Assembly (NCBI RefSeq): GCF_039534165.1
Contig: NZ_BAAAUX010000010.1
Coordinates: 1-64,000, forward strand
Source: Saccharopolyspora_D taberi
GTDB taxonomy: Bacteria; Actinomycetota; Actinomycetes; Mycobacteriales; Pseudonocardiaceae
Direction: 5' to 3'
Length of the DNA stretch: 64,000 bases
Both the position numbers and the translations under genes were made by a program. The notes under the pieces are model-generated. The model was not told where the DNA came from. It made no database searches and saw only the letters and a list, made by a program, of their open reading frames with translations. Of this stretch, positions 44,381 to 52,459 are shown one piece after another (position 1 is the stretch's first letter; each line of letters opens with the position of its first letter).

Positions 44381-45193
44381 CTATCTGTCCACTGTGGTGT
44401 GTGCGGCGGACACCTCGATCGCCGCGATGCCCGACGGCGGGGTCGGCGCCGCCGACCAGCGCGCGGTCGCGCGCGGGCCGTCGACCCGCATCCGGGACCA
44501 GCCGTTGCCGCCCAGCACGGCCATCGCGTTGGTGACGATCTCGGGCGGTTCGCCGAGGGCCGGACCGAGGTCCAGCGCCACCCGCACCATCGGCGGCCGT
44601 TCCGACCAGTCGACGATCACCGCGTTGCGGGACAGCCTGCTGGCCAGCGCCCGGGCCGGCCACTCCGCGCCCGCCCGGCGCTCGGTGACGACGTCGACCA
44701 GCAGCGCCAGCCGCGGACGCGGCCTGCCGTGCTCGTCGAGCTCGCCGGGTCCGGGGTCGGGCTCGGGAACCGGCTCGTCGGGGTCGTCGAGCGGGTCGAA
44801 GGGGTCGAACCCGGTCAGCCCGCCGCTCCACGCCTCCACCAGCACCCGCTCGCCGCCGTCGACGAGTTCGCCGACCAGGTCGGGGTTGTCGACCACGGTC
44901 CAGGCGGTCGGGGGCTCGCAGGAGACCCGGTGCCGGGCGTAGTCCGGGCCGAGCTCGCGCAGGAAGTTGCGCACCGCCCTGGACAGCGCACCGGGCCCGG
45001 TGTCGGGCGCGCCGCTGCTGCGGCTGATGGTCACCGACCAGCAGCCGGGCTCCTCGTCGGAGCAGTCGCCGGACTCCACGATCCGGCCGCCGAACCGCTG
45101 CACGAAACCGCGGCAGGCATGGCGCGCGGAACGCTCGTCGTCGGCGCCGACGACGACGGTGACCAGAAGTTCGAGCTCGTTGTTCTCAGGCAT
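44381..45193 (-). CDS. 270-residue protein of the EccC-like cluster, family unknown
   Basis: A soluble acidic protein with two alpha-beta halves of about 100 residues joined by a stretch rich in Pro, Asp and Glu. Each half begins with a hydrophobic strand (LELLVTVVVGADDE; RLALLVDVVTERRAG), suggesting a duplicated ferredoxin-like fold. No catalytic motif is visible. ATG 45193 is used; ATG 45214 is in frame, and a GCGGGAG/CTCCCGC hairpin separates them. It lies upstream of the 22-bp repeats on the same strand as the ATPase cluster. Confidence 0.6.
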   Translation of the reverse strand: MPENNELELLVTVVVGADDERSARHACRGFVQRFGGRIVESGDCSDEEPGCWSVTISRSSGAPDTGPGALSRAVRNFLRELGPDYARHRVSCEPPTAWTVVDNPDLVGELVDGGERVLVEAWSGGLTGFDPFDPLDDPDEPVPEPDPGPGELDEHGRPRPRLALLVDVVTERRAGAEWPARALASRLSRNAVIVDWSERPPMVRVALDLGPALGEPPEIVTNAMAVLGGNGWSRMRVDGPRATARWSAAPTPPSGIAAIEVSAAHTTVDR

Positions 45194-45269
45194 CGCGGGA
45201 GGATTCTCCCGCATGCGCGGTGCCGGGAACAGATCATGAGCGCCCGATCACGAGCGCGCGGTCGCCTCT

Positions 45270-45510
45270 GCAGCGCCACCTCAGCGGGGCTTTGCTGCGG
45301 GTGCCGGTTCGGCTGGGTCTTGCGGCGGGGTGCCGGGTCGGCTGGGTCTTGCGGTGCTCGCCGGGGTCGGTCGGGCTTTGCGGTGCCTGCCGCCCAGTCG
45401 GCCTCGCGCCGCCTGCCGGTTCGGCCGAACTTTCCGGCGCGCGCTGGGTCACCGAGCCTTTTGCCGCCCCGCCGCCCCAGCCGAGCCCCGCACCGCCGCC
45501 TCAGTCGGCC
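45270..45510. repeat. degenerate repeat of about 29 bp
   Basis: Roughly eight decayed copies of a unit like TTGCGGTGCCGGTCGGCTGG succeed one another between the cluster and the PRC-barrel gene. The best copies are at 45294-45360. The array runs into the 3-prime end of the PRC-barrel gene. No gene was seen in this intergenic stretch. Confidence 0.6.
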
Positions 45511-45920
45511 TTGCGGTGCCGTCCGGTCGTCCGCTCGGTCACGTCGGACTCGGGCAGCTCCTCGACCGGGGACTCGGCCCCCGCCTCGATGTCGTAGGAG
45601 TCGGTCGTCGCCTCGATGCCGTAGTGCGCGAACAGGTCGCGCCCCTCCTCGTCGGAGAGGTGGCCGTGCTCGGCCTCCACCCGCGGCGCGCCGCGCACGA
45701 GATCCTTGGTGACGTCCACGTTGATCCCGTCATCGCGGTTGGAGGCACCGGTCAGCGGGACGAACGTCTCCCGCATCCCGAGGAAACCGCTGCGGACGGT
45801 GACCCACTCCGGCTGGTGGGTGGTGTCGTGCACGTAGACGTTCCCGACGCGGCCGATCCTGGACCCGCTGCGGTCGAAGACCGCGCTGCCGATCAGATCC
45901 TGCGCACGCTCGACATCCAT
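45501..45920 (-). CDS. PRC-barrel domain protein
   Basis: A 139-residue protein. Residues 1-75 form a PRC-barrel (DLIGSAVFDRSGSRIGRVGN, then VYVHDTTHQPEWVTVRSG), and the rest is acidic with LVRGAPRVEAEHGHLSDEEG, as seen in actinobacterial stress-related PRC/DUF2382 proteins. ATG 45920 follows GAGGGGGT; the frame is open to 46070. It stands alone. Confidence 0.8.
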   Translation of the reverse strand: MDVERAQDLIGSAVFDRSGSRIGRVGNVYVHDTTHQPEWVTVRSGFLGMRETFVPLTGASNRDDGINVDVTKDLVRGAPRVEAEHGHLSDEEGRDLFAHYGIEATTDSYDIEAGAESPVEELPESDVTERTTGRHRKAD

Positions 45921-46112
45921 GGCCAACCCCCTCGCTGCTCGCGCACGGATACCCGGTTGCGCCGGGGGAGACGACCGCTCCGGCGGGCACCGGTCGTCCA
46001 ACGCTGCACGCGAGGTCAGGGCGCTGCAACCGGGTACGCGACAACCATCACTCGTACGGGTGGCCACCACGATCGTCGATCACGATCAGCAAGCAGCAGC
46101 GGCTATTAACAA

Positions 46113-46916
46113 TCAGGTGTTGAGCTCCCGCCCGACGAAGGTCAGCACGTCGCCGAGGACCTCGGCCCGGTTGGTCTCGTTGAACAGCTCGTGCCTGCCG
46201 CCGGGGTAGACGTGTTCGTGGAACTCGAACCCGCGGACCCGGTCGATGCCGGTCCGGGTGTCGGCCTCCGGGACCAGCTCGTCGTCCTCGCCGTGCACCC
46301 ACAGCGTCGGGACCCGCAGCGTGACGCCCTCGTTGATCGCGGTCAGGCAGCGGTCGATGGCCGCCAGCGTCGGGCGCTTGAACGCGCCGTGCCACACAAG
46401 CGGGTCGTCGACGTAGTCGCGGCCGACCTGCGGGTCGCGGGAGAGCGTCGACGGGTCGATCGGGGTGTCCGGGATCTCCTCGGCCTCCAGCAGGTCCAGC
46501 ACGTGCCAGGTGCCCAGGACCGGGGCCGACAGCACCACCGCGGAAAGCGAGTCCTGGTGCTTCTGCGCGTGCCGGACGGCGAACATGCCGCCCAGTGAGT
46601 GGCCGATGAGCACGACCGGCAGGTCCGGGTGCTCGGCGGAGATCGTCCGCCGGACCGCCTCCAGGTCCTCGACGACGGTGTCCGCGTCGCTGAACAGCAC
46701 CCGTTCGCCCGGGGACTTGCCGTGCCCGACGTGATCGGGTGCGCAGACGAGGGCCTGGGCGCCGACCAGCTGCTCGGCGACCCACTGGTAGCGCCCGGAG
46801 TGCTCGCCGTAGCCGTGCGACAGCAGCGCGATCCACCGCGGGTTGCCCGCCGACCAGGTGCGCACCGCGAGGGTGCCGCTGGGGACGGTGACTTCTCGTT
46901 CGGTCGGCTCGATCAT
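46113..46916 (-). CDS. alpha/beta hydrolase (monoacylglycerol lipase-like)
   Basis: A 267-residue serine hydrolase. The oxyanion strand is LLSHGYGEHSGRYQ, the nucleophile elbow GHSLGG (Ser near 107), the acid lies in WVHGEDDELVPE and the histidine in GGRHELFNE. The family splits monoacylglycerols or related esters in the cytoplasm. The layout equals bacterial MGL-type lipases. No linked genes reveal its substrate. Confidence 0.88.
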   Translation of the reverse strand: MIEPTEREVTVPSGTLAVRTWSAGNPRWIALLSHGYGEHSGRYQWVAEQLVGAQALVCAPDHVGHGKSPGERVLFSDADTVVEDLEAVRRTISAEHPDLPVVLIGHSLGGMFAVRHAQKHQDSLSAVVLSAPVLGTWHVLDLLEAEEIPDTPIDPSTLSRDPQVGRDYVDDPLVWHGAFKRPTLAAIDRCLTAINEGVTLRVPTLWVHGEDDELVPEADTRTGIDRVRGFEFHEHVYPGGRHELFNETNRAEVLGDVLTFVGRELNT

Positions 46917-47001
46917 GGGGCCAGTCTGGATGTTGGAAACCGGTTTGGGTAGCCGACCCCCGGCATGCGCCCGGCGGAGTGCCGGGCGCGCATCGCTCGG
47001 G

Positions 47002-47682
47002 TCAGGAGTGGTAGGCGCTGCCGCTGATGGTGCCGAAGCCGCAGACCGCGCCGAGGTCCCAGGTGGCGCTGAGCGCGTCGGTCTCGTCGGGCGGGATGAC
47101 GTCGAGGCGCACCGGCGTCGGCTCGCACTGCCCGGTCTCCGGCTCGCCCTCGTGCGGGATCACGCTCCAGTGCAGCGTCGCGCTGGCCGATCCGCCCGGG
47201 GCCAGCCTGACCAGCGCCGGGCCCGGGTTCGGGGTGCGTTCGACCTTGGTCGGCAGCGGGCTGCCGTCGGCCCCGATCAGCTGCATCCCGCCGTAGCCGT
47301 AGATGTTGCAGGTCTCGCCGCTGGTGTTGGTCAGCACCAGCTCCGCGTAGCGCTGCCCGGCGCCGGAGTCGCTGGGCTGGACGCTGCCGGAGAGCATCGA
47401 GGTGTGGCACCGTTCCGAGCCGGCCGGCTTCGGCGCGGGCTTGCTGCCGGTCGGCCTGGCCGACGTGGCCGGTTCGGCGGCTTCCGACGTGCCGGTTTGG
47501 GCTTGCGTGGGTTGCGCTTCCTCGGAAGCGGCTGCCGACGGCGAAGTGCCGCCCTGCGCGTTCGGCACCGTCGCGCCGAGTCGTTGGTCCTGTCCACAGC
47601 TGCTGAGCAGCACCGCGGCCAGCGCCACTCCGGTCACCTGGACCGCTCGCAGGCCGAGGTTCCCCCGTCGTCGAAGAGCCAC
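47002..47682 (-). CDS. DUF4232 lipoprotein
   Basis: A 226-residue exported protein. After RRRGNLGLRAVQ, a hydrophobic stretch leads to the lipobox LLSSC, then a linker of about 60 residues rich in Ala, Thr and Pro. The DUF4232 domain follows from ERCHTSMLSGSVQP, with LVLTNTSGETCNIYGYGG. GTG 47682 is chosen because GGGAGG lies eight bases upstream; GTG 47691 is in frame. Function is unknown. Confidence 0.82.
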   Translation of the reverse strand: MALRRRGNLGLRAVQVTGVALAAVLLSSCGQDQRLGATVPNAQGGTSPSAAASEEAQPTQAQTGTSEAAEPATSARPTGSKPAPKPAGSERCHTSMLSGSVQPSDSGAGQRYAELVLTNTSGETCNIYGYGGMQLIGADGSPLPTKVERTPNPGPALVRLAPGGSASATLHWSVIPHEGEPETGQCEPTPVRLDVIPPDETDALSATWDLGAVCGFGTISGSAYHS

Positions 47683-48055
47683 GATGACCACCTCCCAATC
47701 CCCGCCGCGGTGGCGGGAGCCGATCCCCGCCGCGTTGGGCGGGAGCGTCAGGTTCTGCCGTTCTGATCGGAAGACGCCCGGTGCGGCAGCGGGTTGCCTG
47801 ATCCGCCGATGATCCTTTTCGGCAGCTGCGAAACATGTCCGCGGTTATCGCTATTCATTCTCGCGTATGGGTGGCGCCGGTTGCGCTAACGTATGAGTCG
47901 GGAACGTTGAGTGACCAACACCTGTTATTCCACCTCTATTTTCCACTTGTGTCGACCAATCGGGTGGGGATCTTGACCTGATCGGCGGCCACACCTGATC
48001 ACTGATGTTCGATAGGTTGGCGAGCAGGGGAAGTCGGCAATTCAGGGGGTTGGCT
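47683..48055 (+). promoter_or_regulatory. upstream region of the lysozyme gene
   Basis: No gene is seen in these 373 bases between divergent starts. The part from 47850 to 48010 is clearly AT-richer than its surroundings. TTGACC at 47973-47978 followed after 17 bases by TGATCA is a possible promoter for the lysozyme gene. No riboswitch pattern was recognised. Confidence 0.3.
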
Positions 48056-48847
48056 ATGGCAAGCATTCCCGGCATCGACGTCGCGAAATACCAAGGGGAG
48101 CCGGACTGGGCCGCGGTGCGCGGAGCCGGATACGCGTTCACCTACATCAAGGCCACGGAGGGTGTCGGGTACGTGAGCCCGACCCTCGACGCGCAGCTCG
48201 CCGGGGCGCGCGGGGCGGGCCTGGTCACGGGGCTGTACCACTTCGCGCGGCCGGACACGAACTCACCGCAGCAGGACGCGGCCGACTTCGCGGCCCAGCT
48301 GGCGCGGCTGAACTCCAGCGCGGCGGGCAACCTGCCGCCGTGCCTGGACATCGAGACGGAGGGCCCGGACCTCGCGGCCTGGGTGAAGGGCTTCATCGAT
48401 GCGCTCCGCGGCCACACCGGCCGCCACGAGCTCGTGGTCTACGCCTCCACCTCCTGGTTCGCCGACAAGCTGGGCACGGATTCGTGGGTCGACCCCGGGG
48501 TCTTCCTGTGGGTGGCGCACTACGGCCGCCCGCCGGGCCAGCCCGGCTACCTGACCGACCGGGTCGCGATCCACCAGCACGCCTCCGACGGCCAGGTCCC
48601 GGGCGTCGCGGGCAACACGGACCTCAACGTCTCGCTGGTGGAGCTGCCGGTGCTGACCGGAGCGGGCGCTCCGCCGCCGCCCCCGCCGCCACCGCCGCAG
48701 GGCGAGACCTACGTGGTCCAGCCCGGCGACACCCTGTCCGGCATCGGCTCCCGCCTCGGCGTCGACTGGCGCGAGATCGCCAGGGTCAACGGCATCGCCG
48801 ACCCGAACCTGATCTACGTCGGCCAGGTGCTCCGCATCCCGCGCTGA
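48056..48847 (+). CDS. GH25 lysozyme with LysM domain
   Basis: A 263-residue muramidase that cuts peptidoglycan. The GH25 domain covers about 1-200 with Asp8 (GIDVAKYQG) and the catalytic pair Asp98/Glu100 (CLDIETEG). A run of nine prolines links it to a C-terminal LysM near 217-262 (TYVVQPGDTLSGIGSRLG). No signal peptide is present, so export would need another route, such as phage-type holin release or a Sec-independent path. ATG 48056 follows AGGGGG; the frame is open to 48005. Confidence 0.9.
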   Translation: MASIPGIDVAKYQGEPDWAAVRGAGYAFTYIKATEGVGYVSPTLDAQLAGARGAGLVTGLYHFARPDTNSPQQDAADFAAQLARLNSSAAGNLPPCLDIETEGPDLAAWVKGFIDALRGHTGRHELVVYASTSWFADKLGTDSWVDPGVFLWVAHYGRPPGQPGYLTDRVAIHQHASDGQVPGVAGNTDLNVSLVELPVLTGAGAPPPPPPPPPQGETYVVQPGDTLSGIGSRLGVDWREIARVNGIADPNLIYVGQVLRIPR

Positions 48848-48861
48848 GCCCGCTTCGCGCT

Positions 48862-48892
48862 ACCGCCCCGGCTTGGGTCAGGCCGGGGCGGT
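48862..48892 (+). terminator. terminator after the lysozyme gene
   Basis: ACCGCCCCGGC (48862-48872) pairs with GCCGGGGCGGT (48882-48892) across a nine-base loop, 14 bases beyond the lysozyme stop. Confidence 0.85.
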
Positions 48893-48939
48893 GTTGTGTC
48901 GGGGCGCGGTGGCCGGGCGATCGGCGTTGTTTCGGGGCT

Positions 48940-49300
48940 GGTGGTCACGTGGCTGGCGGTTGGTGGCCGTGCCGGTTGTTGGCGGGTGGTCAAGTGGTTG
49001 GCGACGGTGGTCGCGCCGGTTGGTGGCTGGTGGTCAGGTGGTTGGCGACGGGTGGCCGCGGCGGTCGGCGGCCGGTGGTCAGGTGGCTGGCGGCGGGTGG
49101 TCGCGCCCGGTTGGCGGCTGGTGATCAGGCGGTTGGCGACGGATGGTCGCGCCGGTCGGTGGCTGGTGGTCAGGCGGTTGGCGGCTGGTGGCCGCGGCGG
49201 TCGGCGGCGGGTGGTCAGGCTTGCGCTGGTGGTCGCGACGGTCGGCGGCCGGGGGTCAGGCGGGCGACAGCTGGGTGGTCAGGTGGCCAGCAGCGGTCAG
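48940..49300. repeat. 45-bp minisatellite, about eight copies
   Basis: Head-to-tail units begin with TGGTCA and run 44-46 bases, with a typical sequence TGGTCAGGTGGTTGGCGACG plus a GC-rich half. Copies vary by substitutions and one-base length changes. Translations in all frames look unlike protein. It fills the convergent gap between the lysozyme and the CopD-like gene. Confidence 0.85.
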
Positions 49301-49402
49301 ATGCCGCCGATCAGCGGCCGGTTTCCGGTGGCCGGACCTGGCGGATCTGCCGCCCGCACCGCCGGTGCTCAGGGTGGCGGAGCTGCGGTTCGCGACTGGT
49401 GG

Positions 49403-50449
49403 TCACGCGATCGGCGACCGGGCGAGGGCGGCGCCGAGGCCGTAGGCCACGCCCATCACGCCCAGCTCGAACGCCGCCCACGTCAGCAGGGCGGTGCGCT
49501 GGTGGCGCGCGATCCGCGGCAGCAGCCGGAAGCGGATGCGCGCGGCGAGTACCGCGAGCACGGCCAGGCAGCCGACCTTCACCAGGACGAGCTGGCCGTA
49601 ACCGCTGGTGACAAGTCCGGCGAGTCCGACGTCCGGGGTGCTGTACAGGGCGATCAGCCCGTTGAACAGGCCGGTGAGCCCGACGACGCCGACCGCCGCG
49701 GTCGCCAGCGCCGACAGCCTGGGCAGCGCCTCGGCCAGCAGTCCGCGACGCGGCGCGACGAACAGCACGACCGCGCCCAGGCCGCCGACCCACAGTGCGG
49801 CGGCGACCACATGGAGCTCGACCGAGAGCATGCTGAACTCGTGGTACTCCCAGTCCGTGGCGTGCCCGGTCAGCGGCATCGGCAGGACGCCGATGAGCGC
49901 GACGATCGTGCGGAGCTCGGCCGGAACGGCCTCGCCGAACCGCACCGCCGCGATCCCGAGGCCCGCGCTGACCAGCGCGATGCCCGCCGTGACCAGCAGT
50001 CCGAGCCCGGCCGGGACGCCGACGGCGTAGGAGAGCAGGAAGTCGGTGGTCAGCGCGCGCCCGGAGGACAGCTCCGAAGCCTGGAGCAGCAGGGACAGCA
50101 GCGCGCAGCACATCCAGGCCAGCGCCGCGACGACGGTGAGCCTGCGGGTCAGCGAGAGGATCGGTTCGGTCTGCTTCGAGCGGGCCGTCCCGAGCAGCTT
50201 CGGCAGCAGGTTTAGGCCGATGACGCCGACCGCACCCAGGTCCAGCAGCACCCGCAGCACCGGCAGTCCGAAGCGCACCGCGTGCTCTGGGACCGGCAGT
50301 CCCGGTACGACGCCCGTTCCCACGTAGACCGTTGCGACCAGCGCCGCGAGCACCGCAGCGAGCAGCGGGCCGATCGCGGCGGCGCGGCGCGCCACGCGGG
50401 ACTCGGTGAGCTCGGACGCGGTGTTCGCGGGGTCGGGGTCTACGGCCAT
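49403..50449 (-). CDS. CopD-family membrane protein
   Basis: A 348-residue protein with about eight or nine hydrophobic helices. The C-terminal CopD domain includes ELHVVAAALWVGGLGAVVLF (near 212-231), whose histidine and tryptophan are conserved in copper-resistance D proteins. Such proteins move or sense copper at the membrane. The usual CopC domain is not fused. ATG 50449 lacks a strong ribosome site. It stands alone. Confidence 0.8.
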   Translation of the reverse strand: MAVDPDPANTASELTESRVARRAAAIGPLLAAVLAALVATVYVGTGVVPGLPVPEHAVRFGLPVLRVLLDLGAVGVIGLNLLPKLLGTARSKQTEPILSLTRRLTVVAALAWMCCALLSLLLQASELSSGRALTTDFLLSYAVGVPAGLGLLVTAGIALVSAGLGIAAVRFGEAVPAELRTIVALIGVLPMPLTGHATDWEYHEFSMLSVELHVVAAALWVGGLGAVVLFVAPRRGLLAEALPRLSALATAAVGVVGLTGLFNGLIALYSTPDVGLAGLVTSGYGQLVLVKVGCLAVLAVLAARIRFRLLPRIARHQRTALLTWAAFELGVMGVAYGLGAALARSPIA

Positions 50450-51517
50450 CGGCTCATCGTCTCACCCAGGTCAGCGGGCCGAGTACCGCTCGACAGGGCG
50501 GTCTTGATCACGAACGGTGATCGAATTGATCCGATGCGCGAAGGCGCCGCCCCCGGGTTTCGCCGGGCCGCTGCGGGGTTTCGGCGAGCGCCGGGGTGTT
50601 TCGCCGGGCGCCGGGCGTATCGCGGGCGCCGGGCGTTTCGCTGGGCGCGGGGCGTTTCGCCGGGTGTCGGTTGGATCACCGTTTCCGCAATCCGCACAGT
50701 TGATCTTCATTGCGGTGAATAACGTGGTGAGGTGCCGTCTTTCCGATCGATCAACCAGATGCGAGCAGGCCGGGCCCGCGCCCCGGCCGCTGCCGCCGTG
50801 GCTGTCGGAAGTGCTGCTGACAAAGTCCTCAGGGTCGTTGTTCTAGAGTCGGCGGCGTGGATCCGGCGGGTGGCGCGGAAGGACGCGCGGGAGGTGTCGA
50901 CGCCGTGCCCTGTTCGGATCACGGAGTAACGATTTCCAATCATTTTCGATGCGGGTTTCCCGGGGATTCCGCGCCCGGCCGACTTTCGTTCACCGCGCCG
51001 GGCCGTGCTTATCGACCGATGGTTTCCCGGGCATGCACAATTCCCCGTACCGCACCGGCTCCCCGTACCGCACCGGTTGTTATGCGTGGTGCCGACGAGG
51101 TGTGTCGGGGACGTCCTGCGGGTTACCCGTATGAGTGCGGAAGTGGCGGGCGACCGTGTGCACCCAGGAGGAACGATCTTCGGCTGGCCAGGCGGCGGAG
51201 GGACGGCAACCCTGAGGGGAACCAGGGGGTTCAGGGTGCCAACCTGGAACGCCTCAGGGAGAAATTGGGGTACTACCCCGGATGTGAGCGGTCCGATGAG
51301 ACGCGAGATTGAACGGCACGGACGGGCGGTGCCCCCGGCGCCGGTCGACAGGGGTCGAACAGCCCGTGCGACGTTGCTCGCAGGTGTGCTCGGATGGGGG
51401 GCGTGTCGTGAGACTCGCACTAGTGTGTTCGAAAGTCGAACCGTTCTGTTGCCTGGTGAAGAGGACTGACGCCGCGTTGCTGCCGCACTCGAACGACCCG
51501 GTGGAGCGTGGTCCGCG
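50450..51517. other. 1.07-kb region without a convincing gene
   Basis: Several short ORFs exist but none has a recognised family or good start site. Contents include a 19-bp degenerate repeat near 50560-50680 (GGGCGTTTCGCCGGGCG), two copies of CCCCGTACCGCACCGG at 51043 and 51061, a structured stretch near 51185-51280, and GTTCGA-AAG-TCGAAC near 51427. The part from 51140 is likely the leader of the DMT transporter operon. Confidence 0.5.
51185..51280 (+). ncRNA. candidate structured leader RNA upstream of DMT operon
   Basis: GGCAACCCTGA (51205-51215) pairs with TCAGGGTGCC (51231-51240) with one bulged A. Outside it AGGCG (51190-51194) can pair with CGCCT (51250-51254). A GGGG-TACTA-CCCC hairpin follows at 51267-51279. 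The pieces GGAGGGAC, GGCAACC and GGTGCCAA recall SAM-I/SAM-IV riboswitch cores, but the rest of those folds is missing. Class and ligand are unknown. Confidence 0.3.
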
Positions 51518-52459
51518 ATGACCACGCTGGCGGTGCTGCTCGCCGCGTTGGGTGCCGTCGGTTACGCGGTGGGCGCTCGGACCCAGCACGCAGCCGTCCA
51601 CGACACGATCGGCGACAGCGGGCTCGGGCTCCGCAGCCAGCTGCGGCTGCTCAGGAACACCCGCTGGCTGCTCGGTGCGCTGGCCCTGGGGACGGGCGCC
51701 GTGCTGCACGCCTGCGCCCTCGGGCTCGCCCCGCTGACCGTGGTGCAGCCGATCGGCGTGCTCGCGCTGCCGATCACGGTCCTGCTCAACGCCCGGGAAC
51801 ACGGCATCAAGCTCCGCACCCTGGACCCGACCGTCGTGTTCGCGGTGGTCGCGAGCACGGTCGGGGTGGGCGCGTTCGTGGTGCTCGCCGCCGGGAGCGC
51901 GCAGCCGACCCCGGTGGCACCCGACGACCAGCTGCTCGCGACCCAGCTGGTCGCCGGCGCGGTGCTCGCGCTCGGCGTCTTCGCCATGATGAGCCGCTCG
52001 AAGGTCCGGTGCGTGCTGTACGCGGCGGGCTGCGCGGTCGCCTATGGCTACGTGTCGCTGCTCATGCGCGCGGTGGTGCAGCAGGTCGGCACCACCGACC
52101 TGCTGTCGCTGAACCTGTTGCCGCTGTTCGGCGTCGGCATCGCGATGATCGTGGGCGGTTGGTTGTTGCAGCACGGCTACGCGAGCGGCCCTCCTGATCT
52201 GGTCGTGGCCTGCCTGACGGTGATCGACCCGATCGTCGCCGTGGGGCTGGGCATCGGTCTGCTGGGCGAGGCCGACCGGGTCGGGACCTGGACCGCCGTC
52301 GGCGAGGTCCTGTGCGCGGCGGTGGCCTGCGCCGGGGTCTTCGCGCTCGCGAGGTTCCACCCGGAGACCCAAGATCGACGGGTGCCCACCACTGTGACCG
52401 GCAGCAGTGATCTTGCCGGACCGAGTTCGACAGATCGTCCTGACGGGAGTACCTCTTGA
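51518..52459 (+). CDS. DMT-superfamily transporter
   Basis: A 313-residue protein with nine or ten hydrophobic helices, in the drug/metabolite-transporter fold. It has LHACALGLAPLTVVQPIGVL near 68-87, the usual end-of-helix pattern, and a matching second-half segment DPIVAVGLGIGLLGE. The soluble 35-residue tail is polar. It begins a run of four overlapping or adjacent genes with two glycosyltransferases, so it may move a glycan precursor or lipid; that is inferred. Confidence 0.8.
   Translation: MTTLAVLLAALGAVGYAVGARTQHAAVHDTIGDSGLGLRSQLRLLRNTRWLLGALALGTGAVLHACALGLAPLTVVQPIGVLALPITVLLNAREHGIKLRTLDPTVVFAVVASTVGVGAFVVLAAGSAQPTPVAPDDQLLATQLVAGAVLALGVFAMMSRSKVRCVLYAAGCAVAYGYVSLLMRAVVQQVGTTDLLSLNLLPLFGVGIAMIVGGWLLQHGYASGPPDLVVACLTVIDPIVAVGLGIGLLGEADRVGTWTAVGEVLCAAVACAGVFALARFHPETQDRRVPTTVTGSSDLAGPSSTDRPDGSTS

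Noticed and set aside
48896..50215. 439-residue plus frame through the minisatellite
   Set aside because: Tryptophan/arginine/glycine-rich repeat translation is implausible and its second half is antisense to the CopD-like gene.
50857..51312. 151-residue ORF in the gene-poor region
   Set aside because: No ribosome site, no recognised family and composition like noncoding GC-rich DNA; it runs over the structured leader.
51426..51441. LexA/SOS box
   Set aside because: The sequence reads GTTCGA-AAG-TCGAAC, the reverse order of the actinobacterial box TCGAAC-N4-GTTCGA.
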